Positions 1 through 12,092 of a DNA stretch of 64,000 bases are shown here, in pieces; positions within the stretch are counted from its first letter, which is position 1; every line of letters begins with the position of its first letter. The notes under the pieces were generated by a model, which worked only from the letters and a program-made list of their open reading frames with translations, was not told the DNA's origin and ran no database searches. The DNA is from Arbacia lixula (taxonomy: Eukaryota; Echinodermata; Echinoidea; Arbacioida; Arbaciidae): the NCBI GenBank assembly GCA_963669155.1, contig OZ022597.1, forward strand, positions 9,375,250-9,439,249, given 5' to 3'. The translations under genes were made by a program, and so were the position numbers.

Positions 1-259
1 GGAAAATGAGAGCTCAAGTTTCAGCGAGGTTGGACTAGAAATGAAAGGAGGTCTCCTTTTCATGATAGCTCCTCCTCCACCCTCCACTCTTTAGGTCGTT
101 CTCCATTGTCTTTGACTCTGCATGTTTCTTTTTCTTCTTCAATTTCTGTTTATTACCGACTCCTTTCCTCCTATCTTTTCAACCCCAAACAAAATCCACT
201 CACTCTCCTTGTCAATTCTCATCTCTTTCTCTTTCTCCTCCTTTTTTCCTGTAATGTTT

Positions 260-960
260 TTTCTGTCCTTCGTTTTTCCTGTCACCTTCTTCTTCCCCTT
301 CTCAAGCATCTACAAAAGTAACAACAGCGTTTTGGTGTCAATATCATTTAGTTCGGTGGTGTGTATTTTTTCTGGCCTGTCAAGAAACCATAGAAGTAAA
401 GACAGCAACTTGGTGTCAGTATCTGTTAGTCCGGTGGTGATTTTTCTTCATCCTCTTTTCTTCTCCCTATCCTTCATATCCTCCTCCCTCCTCCTCCTCC
501 TCCTCCTCCTCCTCCTCCTCCTCCTCCTCCTCCTCCTCCTCCTCCACCTCCTCCCTCCTCCTCCTCCTCCTCCTCCTCCCCCGCCCCCTCCTCTTCCTCG
601 TCTTCTGCCCCCTCCTCTTCCTCGTCCTCCCCGTCCTCCTCCTCCTTCCCTTCCTTCTTCCTTCCTTCCCATCACCTTCATCTTCCCCTTCTCAAGCACG
701 TGCAAAAGTAACCACAGTGTTTGGTATCAGTATCTGTTAGTCCGGTGGTGTGTTTTCCTCTTCTTCTTCTCTCCTTCTGATCCTTCACTTCCTCTACCCC
801 CTCCTCCTCCTCCTCCTCCTCCTCCTCCTCCTCCTCCTCCTCTTCCTCCTCCCCTTCCTTCCCTTCTTCTTTCCCATCACCTCCTTCTTCCCCTTCTCAA
901 GCACGTACAAAAGTAACAACAGCGTTGTGGTGTCAATATCATTTAGTCCGGTGGCATGCG
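260..960 (+). repeat. Tandem unit with Lys-rich-like block and (CCT)n
   Basis: A block (CCTTCTCAAGCA ... CAAAAGTAACAACAGCG ... GTCCGGTGGTG) occurs near 295-360, 690-750 and 893-955, with a partial copy at 389-438. (CCT)n tracts at about 480-660 and 797-855 separate the copies. Long open frames here are artefacts of the triplet repeats. Confidence 0.7.
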
Positions 961-1270
961 TCCCCGTCGCTGAGTGATGCTGCGAGACTTCATCCAATAT
1001 TTAGACAAGTGGTTGAGCTTCGATCATTCTATCGGCCTTCCCAGATATTGGATGACAAAAATAGCGCGGGACGGTGCGTGGCGCGGAATTCTGCTCCACA
1101 CTATCCCATTGTCCTATCATGTTCTCTATTAAGTGTCTAGCGGGGGATCCGTAATGAATTTTTTATTCTGTTGGTATGCTTAGAGTGGGGGAATTTGTGG
1201 GCTGGTTTGTGTGGCTTGTAACACGTAGATGTACAACTGAGTGCAACCGGGGCAAATTAGATCCAGGGTA

Positions 1271-1650
1271 GAATTCGACAAATTGACAACAGAGGGAAAA
1301 TATTGCAAGGTAGGATTAATTGCATGATGGTGAATAATGAAATTCATCAGGTATTTGTATCAATATGAATTTTTGATGAATACAATTTCTTTTTAAAAAT
1401 TCGACAAATGAACAACAGAAGGAAAAAATTGCAAGGTAGGATTAATTGCATGATGGTGAATAATGAAATTCATCAGGTATTCGTATCAATATGAATTTTT
1501 CATGAATACAATTTCTTTTTAAAAATTTGACAAATTAACAACAGAAGGAAAAAATTACAAGGTAGGATTTATTGCATGATGGTGAATAATGAAATTCTTC
1601 AGGTATTCATATCAATATGAATTTTTGCTGAATACAATTTGTTTTTAAAG
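1271..1650. repeat. Three ~125-bp tandem units
   Basis: ATTCGACAAAT/ATTTGACAAAT starts recur at about 1273, 1399 and 1524. Each unit continues through TGCATGATGGTGAATAATG to CAATTTCTTTTTAAA. Units are well conserved and noncoding. From 1650 to 2090 I see nothing recognisable. Confidence 0.85.
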
Positions 1651-2086
1651 TGTATATTTTAATGATCTTGTTACCATTTAAATTGAAAGGATGTATTCAA
1701 ATAGTGGGATATAGTCTATTAACTATCCAGATCAACTTTGCCTGTCTTAAGGTTACCATTAATATCTTACGAAGTACTTCCCCAAAACATTAATAAACAA
1801 TGTATTCATCTTAAGGTCTGATTTCATCATATTTTAATAACCAACATTATTTATTTACAAGTACTAATCATTACGATCATACAATAAACAACGAGAGTAC
1901 ATATTCATATCTTTTGAGAGGATGAAAGTCTATGAATGTCAAACACATCTATGTAATGTTAATAAGATCTTTGACTACCAAATACTTGTGACACCTGTCT
2001 TGTGAGTTGTTCTCCCATAGTACATTTTTAGAGGAATCTGAAAGAAAGGCCATTGTATTTCTCTTGATTTTGTATTGTGTGATGAA

Positions 2087-2464
2087 TTATGTGTTTTTCC
2101 GCAAGAGGTCTTTTGGCAGGGAGACAATTTAGCTACGAGACGTTTTGACTCTCATGATGGTGTGTAGAAGATGAATATCTCCTGACAATTTTAAGGCAAA
2201 ACTTAAGGCCAAGGGAATATTGGAGGCAAAAATCATTGCCCTATTCTACTCCTGGCTACAGAGTGCTGGAAAAACCAAGTGTCATTGTGGTGCTATGATG
2301 AGGATGAGACTCCTATTAATTACAGGGAGAGAAAGAAAGAGAGAGAGGGAGAAGGAAAGAGAGAGAGAGAGAAAGAGAAAGAGAGAGGGAGAGAGAGAGA
2401 GAGAGAGGAGAAAGAGAAAGAGAAAGAGAAAGAGAAAGAGAAAGAGAGCGAGAGAGAGCGAGAG

Positions 2465-2515
<51 letters not shown>

Positions 2516-3300
2516 AAGAGAAAGAGAAAGAGAGAGAGGGACAATATGAAGTAGAAACTTCTGTATATACGCCATATATTTTGCGATTCTAATTTTTCGC
2601 AAATCGGGACTTCTCGTCAATTTCGCGATCGTGAGGTACTGATATGTGCTCGTGCATGTTGTATGCATAGTTCAGCGTCTTGTTAAATTTGTAAAAAGCA
2701 CCCGACTTGCGAAATTCGCTAAAATAATAACCCCGCAAAATATATGGTGTATACAGTGTTTGTTGAGCACTCCACTATCGATTGTGTCTCTTCTGAATGT
2801 GTGTTCTAAAATGAACATCTCCTGTGTTTTTTTCCCTCGGAGGTCTTTGGACTTGGAGACATTGAGTACAACAACTTATGTTTACAGCTGTATCTCGATT
2901 GTGGGTCCACATACTGGCAATAACTAGTGAATTTCTTCACCTTTGTTGACCCTGACCACACACACTGTCTCATCCGGTCATCTTTACTCTGTTGTATTGT
3001 GTCCTTTATTTGGTTATCCGTGTATTTTCTTGTAACAGTATGATGTTTTTATGTAATGTAATTGCATGGTCGAATAAATGATGATGATGATAATGATAAT
3101 GATATAAGATGAATATGTCATATGTTTTCTTCCAGAGGTTTTTGGGTGGGGCATCAATGGGTACAACACATTGCATCTCTCTTGAATGTGTGTGATACAA
3201 AGAACATCTCTTGTGTTTTTCCCTATTGCATCTTTCTTGAATATGTGTGATACAAAGAACATCTTTTGTGTTTTAGTGAAAGGGCTTTCTTAGGTAATTT
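2087..3300 (+). repeat. Degenerate copies of the exon 1 acceptor region
   Basis: Segments at about 2087-2150, 2782-2880, 3108-3172 and 3171-3275 resemble the junction at 3650-3720. Shared blocks are CTTGAATGTGTG, ACATCTCTTGTG, TTTTTCCCTC, GAGGTCTTTGG and GGGTACAACA. None keeps an open sialidase frame. A (GA)n tract interrupts the series at 2325-2540. Confidence 0.6.
2325..2545. repeat. (GA)n microsatellite
   Basis: Nearly pure purine GA/GAAA tract. Long frames in it are repeat artefacts. Confidence 0.95.
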
Positions 3301-3441
3301 CAATTTACAAAGAAATTTTAGGCATACACCCAGTAGACTACCTAGCAGACTACTCATGAATATTAATGAGTCAGATGAAATGAGACTCTTTTGTGTATTT
3401 GTTTCCATGTTGTCGTGTCTTGACCCGTGAACTAGAAATAG

Positions 3442-3510
3442 CTTGCGTGGTTAAGTCGCTGCCCGGTAAGTAGTAGACTGCAGGTTCAAATCGCGTCTGG
3501 TTCCAAGATT
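3442..3510 (+). other. tRNA-like fragment with B-box
   Basis: GCAGGTTCAAATCGCGTCT resembles a Pol III B box (GGTTCRAATCC), and TGGTTAAGTCGCTG about 35 bases upstream is weakly A-box-like. A cloverleaf does not close cleanly, so this is more likely a tRNA-derived SINE remnant than a functional tRNA. Confidence 0.3.
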
Positions 3511-3678
3511 TTTGCCTGACTTGTTTTTCGTTCATTTACAGGATGGAGCATACTATTCTTACTACTGGGTGTATGCCTGAAATTTCTTTGTTAATCTGTT
3601 GTGTTTTTCCTCCATTGTGTCTCTCTTGAATGTGTAAAATAGATGTACATCTACATGTCTGTTGTGTTTTTCCCTCAG

Positions 3679-3907
3679 AGGTCTTTGGGCAAGGAGACAG
3701 TGGGTACAACACGTTCCGCATCCCAGCCATGGTGCAGCACAGGGGAGTGTTTCTGGCCTTCTGTGAGGCGCGCCGCACCTCTTTCCGGGACTGGGGCGCC
3801 ACCATGGACCTGGTGCTACGTCGGGGGCGACTCTGCGAGGTGCGTGAGGATAACAAGGAGATAGAATGGGGCGACATCCAAGTGGTTGCTTCCATGCCAG
3901 GCAAACG
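3679..3907 (+). CDS. Sialidase (NEU2/3/4-like), exon 1 of those visible
   Basis: This exon encodes the start of the six-bladed beta-propeller of an exo-alpha-sialidase, which removes terminal sialic acid from glycans. The reading frame contains YNTFRIP, the family FRIP motif; its Arg (3717-3719) belongs to the triad that binds the substrate carboxylate. About 20 residues on, FRDWGATMDLVLRRG resembles the region carrying the catalytic Asp and the VLRRG strand of NEU2/NEU3. The 3' splice site is a pyrimidine tract ending TTTTTCCCTCAG; the donor is CG|GTAAGT. It opens with two bases of a split codon, so an upstream exon supplying the initiator Met and roughly 10-20 residues is needed; I could not find it in 1-3678. 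The exon is much richer in CpG and GC than its surroundings. Its last codon is completed by exon 2 as Arg, giving GKR-AMNP, like the RSMNP of vertebrate NEU3. Confidence 0.9.
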
Positions 3908-4008
3908 GTAAGTCAAGAACTAGGACTATAGTCTTTCAGGTACATACATCTGCTTTTCTCCATTTACCTACCTGCCATTTCTATCAAAATCAAATAATGA
4001 AACTGTAT

Positions 4009-4275
4009 GAGGTTTGAGATGATAACAAGGAGATGAAGAGTGGGGTAATATACATGTACAGGTGGTCGCTGCTTTGCCAGGCAAATGGTAAGTCAAGAAA
4101 TTGAGGTGTCTTTAACAGAATCAGCTGTACTCTTTTGAGCCACCTACTATTTGTAAATCAAAATCAAATAGATGTGTGAGGTGCAAGATGATGAACAGGA
4201 GATGTATACATGTCGAGTGGGTTGATAAATGAGTGGTCACTGCTATGACAGGCAAAGAGTAACTCAAAAACTCTA
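4009..4275 (+). repeat. Two decayed copies of exon 1 end plus donor
   Basis: The end of exon 1 and its donor (GATAACAAGGAGAT ... GCCAGGCAAACGGTAAGTC, to about 3915) recurs at 4009-4105 and 4178-4272. Spacing is about 180 and 171 bases, measured on GGCAAA. The first copy keeps GCCAGGCAAATGGTAAGTCA; the second has GACAGGCAAAGAGTAACTCA. Intron sequence (ATCAAAATCAAATA) is included in the unit. Confidence 0.75.
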
Positions 4276-4828
4276 GTAAAAAAGTAAGAAATGTTTTATT
4301 TATGATCAGGTTGTCTTTTTGTAAAGGTTTAAAGGGTTAAAGGAAGGTAATAGAATAAGAAACTGCTAGCTACAGTAATTAGTGTCAAATGCAAAACAAA
4401 GACATATTATATTTTACATTTTATAATGTAAAATAGTTTTAAACTGCCATTGAATGAGGAATAGTAGTGTGCTGGTTGTAGCATGGTATCATGGTGAGAA
4501 ATCACAACCGTCCTTGCCCCGGTCCTTGACAGATACCGTGACTTACTACATGTACATGTAGGTCAGCCATTTCTTAATCTCGGGATGAGACACACTCAAC
4601 CACTGGAATAATGGGGGATTGGCAGCTCATACGGTAGGAGCAATGCTGTAGCCCCATTAATCAAATCCAGTGCAACTTTCTTCCCCTCTCGGTCTTACTC
4701 CTTTCACACTACGTCTGACTGGCGAGAGATGTGTCTTCACGAGGCAGTAGCAGCCAATCAGATCAACCGGATTATCAAGAAGCGAGATGTTGCAAGCATA
4801 GGCCTGTATATTAGCACAAAAAATGTAC

Positions 4829-4987
4829 TGGGCCCTGTTGCATAAAACTTACCATTGATGGTAACTTTGCTACCATTGTCAACTTCCATGGAAACCTTTA
4901 ATTTGATTGGCTGTTGAGCGATGTTACCATGGTAGCTACCATTGATGGCAAAGTTGCCAATAATGGTTAGCTTTATGCAACGGGGTA
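4829..4987. mobile_element. Foldback MITE, GCATAAAACTTACCAT family, copy 1
   Basis: A palindromic ~155-bp element with ends CCCTGTTGCATAAAACTTAC and its near complement ending TTTATGCAACGGG. GTACTG borders both ends and could be a target duplication. Related copies are at 17605-17752 and 22898-23054. Confidence 0.7.
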
Positions 4988-5194
4988 CTGGTGTGCTTGG
5001 GGAGAAGCAATAATTTACAGCAGCTTTGTAGTAAACCTGATTATACGAAATGAAATACTGTAAGCCATGGGTGCACTATTGTACCCCATGCAGAAGAACA
5101 ATTTTTCAATTTTGTTTGGCATACAAAGGGTGAATATTATTCTTGAATGGCATCACAATCTTGTCTCTTCGGCTGAGAATGATGACACTGAAAG

Positions 5195-5455
5195 AGTATG
5201 AAAATGGGAGAAATGTGAAGAAAATTTTAGGTAGTTTCAGGATCTACCACTTCTGAAATAGTACGACAATGGGAGGAATGTGAAGAAAATTTTAGGTAGA
5301 TTCAGGATCTACCATTTCTGAAATGGTACGAAAATGTGAGAAATGTGAAGAAGATTTGAGGTAGTTTCAGGATCTATCATTTCTGAAATAGTACGAAAAT
5401 GGGAGAAATGTGAAGAAAATTTTAGGTAGTTTCAGGATCTACAATTTCCAGAGGT
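5195..5455. repeat. Four 65-bp tandem units
   Basis: GGGAGAAATGTGAAGAAAAT recurs at about 5206, 5271, 5336 and 5401, each followed by TTAGGTAGTTTCAGGATCTA. Noncoding. Confidence 0.88.
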
Positions 5456-5509
5456 GATACCTCTAGCTACTTCTGTTATATAATGCAGCGTGATATTCAT
5501 GTGGAGATA

Positions 5510-6065
5510 TCAGGAAAATTCCGAAATTCTAAAATATAGTGGGGTTTGTACACCATTGCTCAATATTGTTTCAGGAAGATTTCACATGCAAAATATTGAA
5601 GAATTTGCATCACTCTATCAAAGCAAAATTGAAAGTTATTTAGGGATGTGAGCAATTGCAATATTTGTGTGCAACATACATAGCAAAATATAGCAGGAAA
5701 ATTCCCTAATTCTAAAAATAGTGGGGTTTGTACACCATTGGCTCAATATTGTTTTAGGAAGATTTCACTTGCAAAATATTTAAGAATTTGCATCACTCTA
5801 TCAAAGCAAAATTGAAAGTTATTTAGGGATGTGAGCAATCGCAATATTTGTGTGCAACATACATAGCAAAATATAGCAGGAAAATTCCCTAATTCTAAAA
5901 ATAGTGGGGTTTGTACACCATTGCTCAATATTGTTTTAGGAAGATTTCACTTGCAAAATATTTTAGAATTTGCATCACTCTATCAAAGCAAAATTAAAAG
6001 TTACATATTTAGGGATGTGAGCAATGGCAATATTTGTGTGCAAGATATCCATAGCAAAATATTGC
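5510..6065. repeat. Three ~182-bp tandem units
   Basis: GTGGGGTTTGTACACCATTG recurs at about 5539, 5721 and 5904. Units are AT-rich and well conserved. Confidence 0.88.
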
Positions 6066-6109
6066 AAGAGTTTATTAGTTAATTCTGATTAAGGTTTTTG
6101 TGCCAATCT

Positions 6110-6385
6110 GGCATTAGTGTGCATGTGGGGTCTTGTTAAGAACTGGCATGTGTGCATGTTAAATAAAACTGGGAAAGGGAATTCACCCATCAGAAATAGC
6201 GCACATTTGAACAAGTGTGGTCTCATGAAGAACCGCTGTGTGTGAATGTCAGTATAACTGGAAAAGGGAGTTTTCCGATCAGAAATAGCGCACAATTGAA
6301 TGAGTGTGGTCTTGTGAAGACTCGCCACGTGTGAATGTCAATATAAACTGGGGGAAGGGAATTTGCGCGAGCAAACTCTGAGTAA
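6110..6385. repeat. Three ~93-bp tandem units
   Basis: GAGTGTGGTCTTGTGAAGA-type starts alternate with ATCAGAAATAGCGCACA blocks in three diverged copies. The minus-strand open frames here follow the repeat and are not supported as genes. Confidence 0.8.
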
Positions 6386-6791
6386 TTGGCTGAGTGGTCT
6401 TGAGACAGTGATAGAGCGAGATTTGACATTTCATTGCCAAACATTCCCTGATAAGACGGACAGACGGAGTCTCTGCAGGCAGCGTAAGCTGCGTTACAAT
6501 TAAGCCCAGCTCCGAACTTAATGCCGAAAATTATCGCGTGAAGACGGATATATGCACTTAGCCATGGGAGCGGGGATCTCCACAGTGACGTTAACCCTCT
6601 ATGTGCAACCGTGACTCCTTTAAACCGCTAATGCACTCGAACTTCCATAGAGCTGTCTTGTCTGTTGAGAGCGCGTGTTGATTTTAAAGCACTTTATTTT
6701 TAAGCGACAATGTTTGAAGTTGTTTGATATGCTTCTAAATGGGTATGAGGAATTTTAAATCACTTCATTTGTTACAGTAGTGATATCTCGA

Positions 6792-7535
6792 TTAACTCTT
6801 TACGCGGCTCGTTCGCACATTTGCACGATCGGTGGAACGGCGTATGCGCAAATCTGCACAGACCCACATATAAGTCTTTTATGTGCGAGCGTAGAGGAAA
6901 ATCAATGATAGAACAATAAGATAGATAGATCAACACAAGTGACCACCATTGAAAAAGAAGGATTACTGTCCCCAGAGCAGTCTTTTCCTGCTTAGTGTGA
7001 GCAAGCTCTTTATATTTATTGAGTAAAACACATCTTTACAAACTCAAGTTTGCTTCCCTTTTGTCTCAACAAGAATGGTGTTTCTGGTTTCAATAGAAAG
7101 CTTATATCATGACCTAAATGGCATTATTACAACTGGAACAGGTATGACAAATTATACTCCACAAAGTGAAGAATGATAAGACAATGTCAAAACGTAAACA
7201 TTTCCTATACAAGCAGTGATAAGCAACATCAATGATAGCTGGTTAATCGTTTCAACATTTAAAAGAAATTTCATGATCAGGAAGAAGATATATTTTTTGT
7301 TAAATTTTCTGCTTAGCATTTTCAGAAATAACAATCACATAGAAAGTTATAGCCATTCATATGCAACACATGTGCTCAGACCAGATAAAAACTGCACCCT
7401 CAAAATTAACACTTTGTGTGCCACATGTGGATTTATTCACAAGTATTACACACAAATCCCGTAGAGCAGCAGTTTATCTGGCACGCAGAGTGTTTATGCA
7501 CCTCGGGGTGTGCGGCCTACCGTATAAAGAGTTAA
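6792..7535. mobile_element. TTAA-flanked element, 744 bp (piggyBac-like ends)
   Basis: TTAACTCTTTACGCGG at the left and a right end whose complement is TTAACTCTTTATACGG, both bounded by TTAA. TTAA target sites and a TIR beginning C(T/C)CTTT are typical of piggyBac-type elements. No transposase is encoded. A 92-bp element is nested at 7406-7497. Confidence 0.65.
7406..7497. mobile_element. 92-bp TTAA element, copy 1
   Basis: TTAACACTTTGTGTGCCACA at the left and TCTGGCACGCAGAGTGTTTA at the right, with inner ACACAAATCCCGTAGAGCAG. Other copies are at 18910, 30577, 39950 and 53470. Confidence 0.65.
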
Positions 7536-8877
7536 TGGGTGTTCCTCTATGGACAGCAGACATGAAAAGAAGCAACCATTTATGAATAAATCTTTCATTT
7601 CCCAAGAGAAAATACTGAAAATTTTATGATTTTCCCCTTCAACATCCCTCATGTTTTTATTATTTTAAGCCATTCTTTACTGGGTCCGCGTATTTGTGGG
7701 CTGGCTTTCTTAAACTCAGATAAAGATCTGTGCGACTCCTGTGCAATCTGCTGTATGGAGAGTACACAATACGCTATGAATCAACTTAAATTTCATGTTG
7801 GGTGCAATTGAGCCACACCCCTTTGGTTACTGTAGTTACCGATTAGTATCATGTTTATGCAACTTCATTTGAAAATTGTTGTTTAAGTAGGAGTTTACCA
7901 AACATTGTACAGTATCTGTCGCTTCTTCTTCTTCTCGGGTCACTACACAAGTCCTGTCCAGTGGAGGATACACGATCTGGCTTTGGAGTTGAGTGACTCC
8001 AGATCATTGGTGGTGCAAAGGTTGTTGCATCGTCTGGTCCTCCCCACAGTCACAGGTTGTGTCTCCATCCCTGTTGTACCCCCTTTTCTGCATTTTAGTA
8101 AGGACTTTACACCGTCCTATTCTAGACCGCAGGCGATTGAGACATAGCCAGGATGGGTGAGGAAAGTTTTCATAGCACAGTACACATTGCATGCACTGCT
8201 GGCACATTTAAGCAACAATGCAAAATCTAGTGGACACAAAATGGCAAGGCTCAAAATGGGCAACCATTTATGATCGATATTCACCCTTTGTGTATTAATA
8301 TGGTACACAGGCACAGTGGCTAGGTAGCCCCAAGTAATCTTGTTTTAGACGACGAGCCGGTCTTAAGATGATATAGCGAAAGGGTTAATGTGGGGGGCTT
8401 AATTGTCGTGAACTTCAGTGTGCTTTTTCCCACTTATCCCTACCCATGTTCCCATACCAACAGGGAGAGAGGGAAGGGGGTGTATCCCCCCCCCCTCCTC
8501 CATCAAAAGCCCAGTCCTCCTTGCCTTGCTTGCACACACACTCCAGCCTTCCGCAAAGTCCCTCCTTGAAACGTACTGGAGTGTCCTGCCTTCTGTACGC
8601 CTCCCAACTAGCTTGTGTCGCACATCCTCAGAATGATAATGTCGCGCCTTTGTCTGCTTGTTAGGAACAAGTGTGAAGTTTAGTGGGGAGCCCTCCAAAA
8701 TGAAACCAGACCGGTGGCCGTTCCCTGCTCACACCTTCTGCTTGCAATAACGGCTCCTCCAGCCCACAGGCAGAGGCCGGAATATTGATTAAGCACCATT
8801 CTCTCAATGAGGTCTTATTTCATTCTTGATTCCCTTCTCTTCCTCGCCCTGTTTTTTTTTTTAGCTTTAGCTGTTTC

Positions 8878-8936
8878 CACTTTCTCTCTCTCCTATTCTC
8901 TCTCTCCCTCTCTCTTATACTCCCTCTTTCTTTCTC

Positions 8937-8993
<57 letters not shown>

Positions 8994-8995
8994 AT
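8878..8995. repeat. (CT)n microsatellite
   Basis: Tract of CT repeats with a few interruptions. Confidence 0.95.
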
Positions 8996-9044
8996 CCTTT
9001 GACTGTCTTTACTTTCTTGTATGTGTGTGTGTCTCTCTCCTTCA

Positions 9045-9153
9045 GGGGCCATATTCATGAAACCTTACAAAGCCAGTTACTTGCTAAAATGTATTCAGCT
9101 ACATACAGTTTTAGTAACCAACTAGACTAGTAATATTTCATGAATATAGCCCC
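9045..9153. mobile_element. Short foldback element, 109 bp
   Basis: GGGGCCATATTCATGAAAC at the left and TTTCATGAATATAGCCCC at the right are inverted copies. The middle is noncoding. Confidence 0.6.
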
Positions 9154-9413
9154 AGATGTTTTTCTTTTTTCTCTATTTCTAAGTCATCTCTCACTCTTCA
9201 GTACTATGATTTCCCTTTGATACAGGTATTATCATCCCCTCTCTTCTGTTCTGTTCTGTGTGTTTTTCTCATTGTTTATCTTCCTCCCCCACCTTTCATT
9301 CTATTACCTATATATTCTTTTACATACATTTATAGAGGTATACATGTTTTGAGCCTCCTAGGATAATTGAGTCTCTGTCTGAAGATTAACCTAAATGTAC
9401 CTGTATAATGTAG

Positions 9414-9634
9414 TACACTCCAGCTCAAAGGAATTGGCATAGGGAAAGGGAAAGGGAAGAAAGCGAAGGAGCTGCTGTTTTAAATTGTGGTTCAGCATGA
9501 AACATGATACTTTTCAGGCTAAAGCGTCGTGTTTCATGCTGACCTGGACAAAATATAACGCGGTTTAAAAATGCGGCTCCTTCCCTTTCTTCCCTTTCCC
9601 TTTCCCTATGCCAATTACTTTGAGCTGTAGTGTA
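9414..9634. mobile_element. TA-flanked foldback MITE, copy 1
   Basis: Left arm CACTCCAGCTCAAAGGAATT followed by GGGAAAGGGAAAGGG; right arm the complement, ending AGCTGTAGTG, bounded by TA. Inner arms hold TTCAGCATGAAACATGAT and its inverse, so almost the whole element folds back. TA duplication suggests Tc1/mariner mobilisation. Confidence 0.8.
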
Positions 9635-10191
9635 CATGTACATGTATGTACTAGTACAAGTACTTACTTACATGTACAGTGTACATCCTGTTCTGCAAAG
9701 CCACTGAAATAATCATCCCTCGCACCCTTCCTCTCCCCTCCCTCTTTGCCTATTCCATCAATCGAACTGAGACCCTCCTGCGCTCATCATGCCGCTCTTC
9801 GTATCTTTTTACAAATGTAATTCATCACCCCCAAGCCCCTTGATTGATCCAGTCCCTTCGCGACCCGAGCGCGCTCCGCGCCGCGCTGCGCAAACACGGG
9901 GCTAATCATGTATCCGCGCTTGCCCCCCACGTTCGGCACAACCATTCAGTGCGTGGGGTATGGAAGAGTGGACCTCTTGTAACTTAAACCTCAATGGAAG
10001 TGCCCACTTATAAAACAAGTGGTGGAGGGCTTAGGTTTATTGTATGTAGCTGTTTGGAATAAAACGTTAGTCGTGTGCTAGCGGGTGCTTGCATTTAATT
10101 TGCCTCAAAAATCATCGGGGGGAAATGAGGGTGGGGCACTGTCTTCGGCTACCCCCTTCCTCGTTCATACTTTATACTCTTGAATACACCG

Positions 10192-10396
10192 TACACTCCA
10201 GCTTAAAGGAGTTGGCACAGGGGAAGGGAAAGGGAAGAAAGGGAAGGAGCCGTAGCTTTAAACCGGCATGAAACATGATGCTGCAGCCTAAAAAGCATCA
10301 TGTTTCATGCTGAACTGGACAAAATATACCACGGTTTAAAACTGCGGCTCCTTCCCTTTCCCTTTCCCTATGCCAATTCCTTTGAGCTGTAGTGTA
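10192..10396. mobile_element. TA-flanked foldback MITE, copy 2
   Basis: Same arms as copy 1 (TACACTCCAGCTTAAAGGAG ... TTTGAGCTGTAGTGTA). Shorter by loss of part of the inner left arm. Confidence 0.8.
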
Positions 10397-10493
10397 CCTA
10401 TGAAGAAAGAAGATGGGACAAGATGAAAGAAGTGAGACAAATTAGAAGTGAAGGAATGTAAGGAAGATGGGAATAATGAATAAAAAAAATGGA

Positions 10494-10870
10494 TTCAATT
10501 CAATTCAAGTTTATTTCGCATAGATAATAAATTAAAGAATGAATGAAGGCAGAATGAAAAAAAAAGAAGAAATCCATGCCACAATTTTTCTGTTCATGTA
10601 CATGGACTTGTATATATTTAATTGTAAGTACTCAAATAAAAAAAAGGAATATAGAAATTTAGGACAAGTCAAAGCATAACAAACAAAAAATACAGACAAA
10701 TTATGTGAATTAATCAATTCTTTCTCAATACAGAATGCACAGAAATAACATTGTGTTATTGATATGTGCAGCTGTACATGTAATTGTAAATGCAAAAGTT
10801 GCAAAAGTGCATGTTGAGTATCATTATAATTGTGCATTATAAAAAAGACCCATGGGCACAATATATGTTG
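10494..10870 (-). mobile_element. Non-LTR retroelement 3' end, (TTGAA)n tail, minus strand
   Basis: GATTCAATTCAATTCAAG followed by TTTATTTCGCATAGATAATA, when complemented, reads as a LINE-like 3' end with a short pentanucleotide tail. A similar start occurs at 26470. No intact reading frame. Confidence 0.4.
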
Positions 10871-12092
10871 ATTTGCATGTTACATGTGCAAGGATGTGAT
10901 TTACATGTTTTGCGATGTGGGACAAAAAGTTGATTTTCTTTAATATTTGCACCTGTAAGGTGTTCATTGCACATGATATCAACTCTGGCAGGTGTGGCAT
11001 GTGTACTGCATGAAGTAGCATTCTTTGCATACTTCTCTATGACAACATTGCTGTTTTTTATATTTTATTCGGGCAAGCCCTATTGTATTACAATCAGCTT
11101 GTCTGGGCCGTGCTTGTATGCGTAAAGCGATGCTATCAATCATCATCATATGCAGAATTAATCTTCCCTTCGTAGTAGCAATGCAAAACCGTGGTGTTTC
11201 TGTTTTCGCTTGCAGGCTTGGAATAGGTATGAAGCTTCCATTTTATGTTGAAAAGATAACTTTAACAAATTAACCTCAGAGAAGAGGAACCTACTTTTTT
11301 GTGGGATTACTGTATCATATCATTGTTAACGGTTTAGATGTGAGATGATTTCTTGAGTAGACAAATCCTTAGATTTCTGAGTATACACCTAGGAGAGTAT
11401 GGTTATTTTGACTGTGGTTCATATGTTTTGGTAACATGGTCCCACAAGCTTTAAGTATGACATACTGCTAACAGAGCTACCAACTAGTACTGATTTTCAG
11501 TATTTCATACTGAATAAACTTGACATACCTTATAGGACAAAATTAAGCCCATACCCCTTTGGCTACTGCAGTTCCATGGCAAAGTAACATCCTTCCTTGA
11601 CCAGAATTCACAAAGCCAGGAAATCAAACCATGAGCAACAAGTTAACACACCACTAGCGTGGTTTGTTGTTTTGTTTGGCATAGTAAATGGTACTCGGGT
11701 TAATTTCTTAGTAATCACTTTTATTTGAAATATCTGACTTTGAATTAGTGTCAGCTTGATTGAGTGCATATATTTCAGCATGCTGCATTGTACAAACAGT
11801 GCCATAGTTTGGAGGAAGAGGTATAGGTCATTACCCCATGGGTACATATTCCCCATACATATTCCACCGGTGGAGGCCAACCGCACCCCCTACTTGCCCC
11901 TCTCCGGAAGACTTATTGATCTGCGATAAAACTCAGGGGAGTCTGGGATTTCAGCCGAGGTTTTGGTAGCACACTGTGGAACCATGGCGTGAAATCATTA
12001 TCCTGTCCTCCGTTCACATCAATCGCTTGATCTGTTGTGAGCCATACCGGTATGTTAAACACGCGTGTTGTGCTGGATTTGTGTGTATCACC

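Noticed and set aside
122..916. Long Leu/Pro-rich open frame
   Set aside because: It runs through (CCT)n and tandem units, so composition alone explains it; no domain and no splice context.
925..1140. Missing N-terminal sialidase exon
   Set aside because: The open frame has no sialidase-like residues and no donor in the phase needed by exon 1.
3442..3510. Functional tRNA gene
   Set aside because: A B-box-like motif is present but acceptor and D stems do not pair, so only a tRNA-like fragment is reported.
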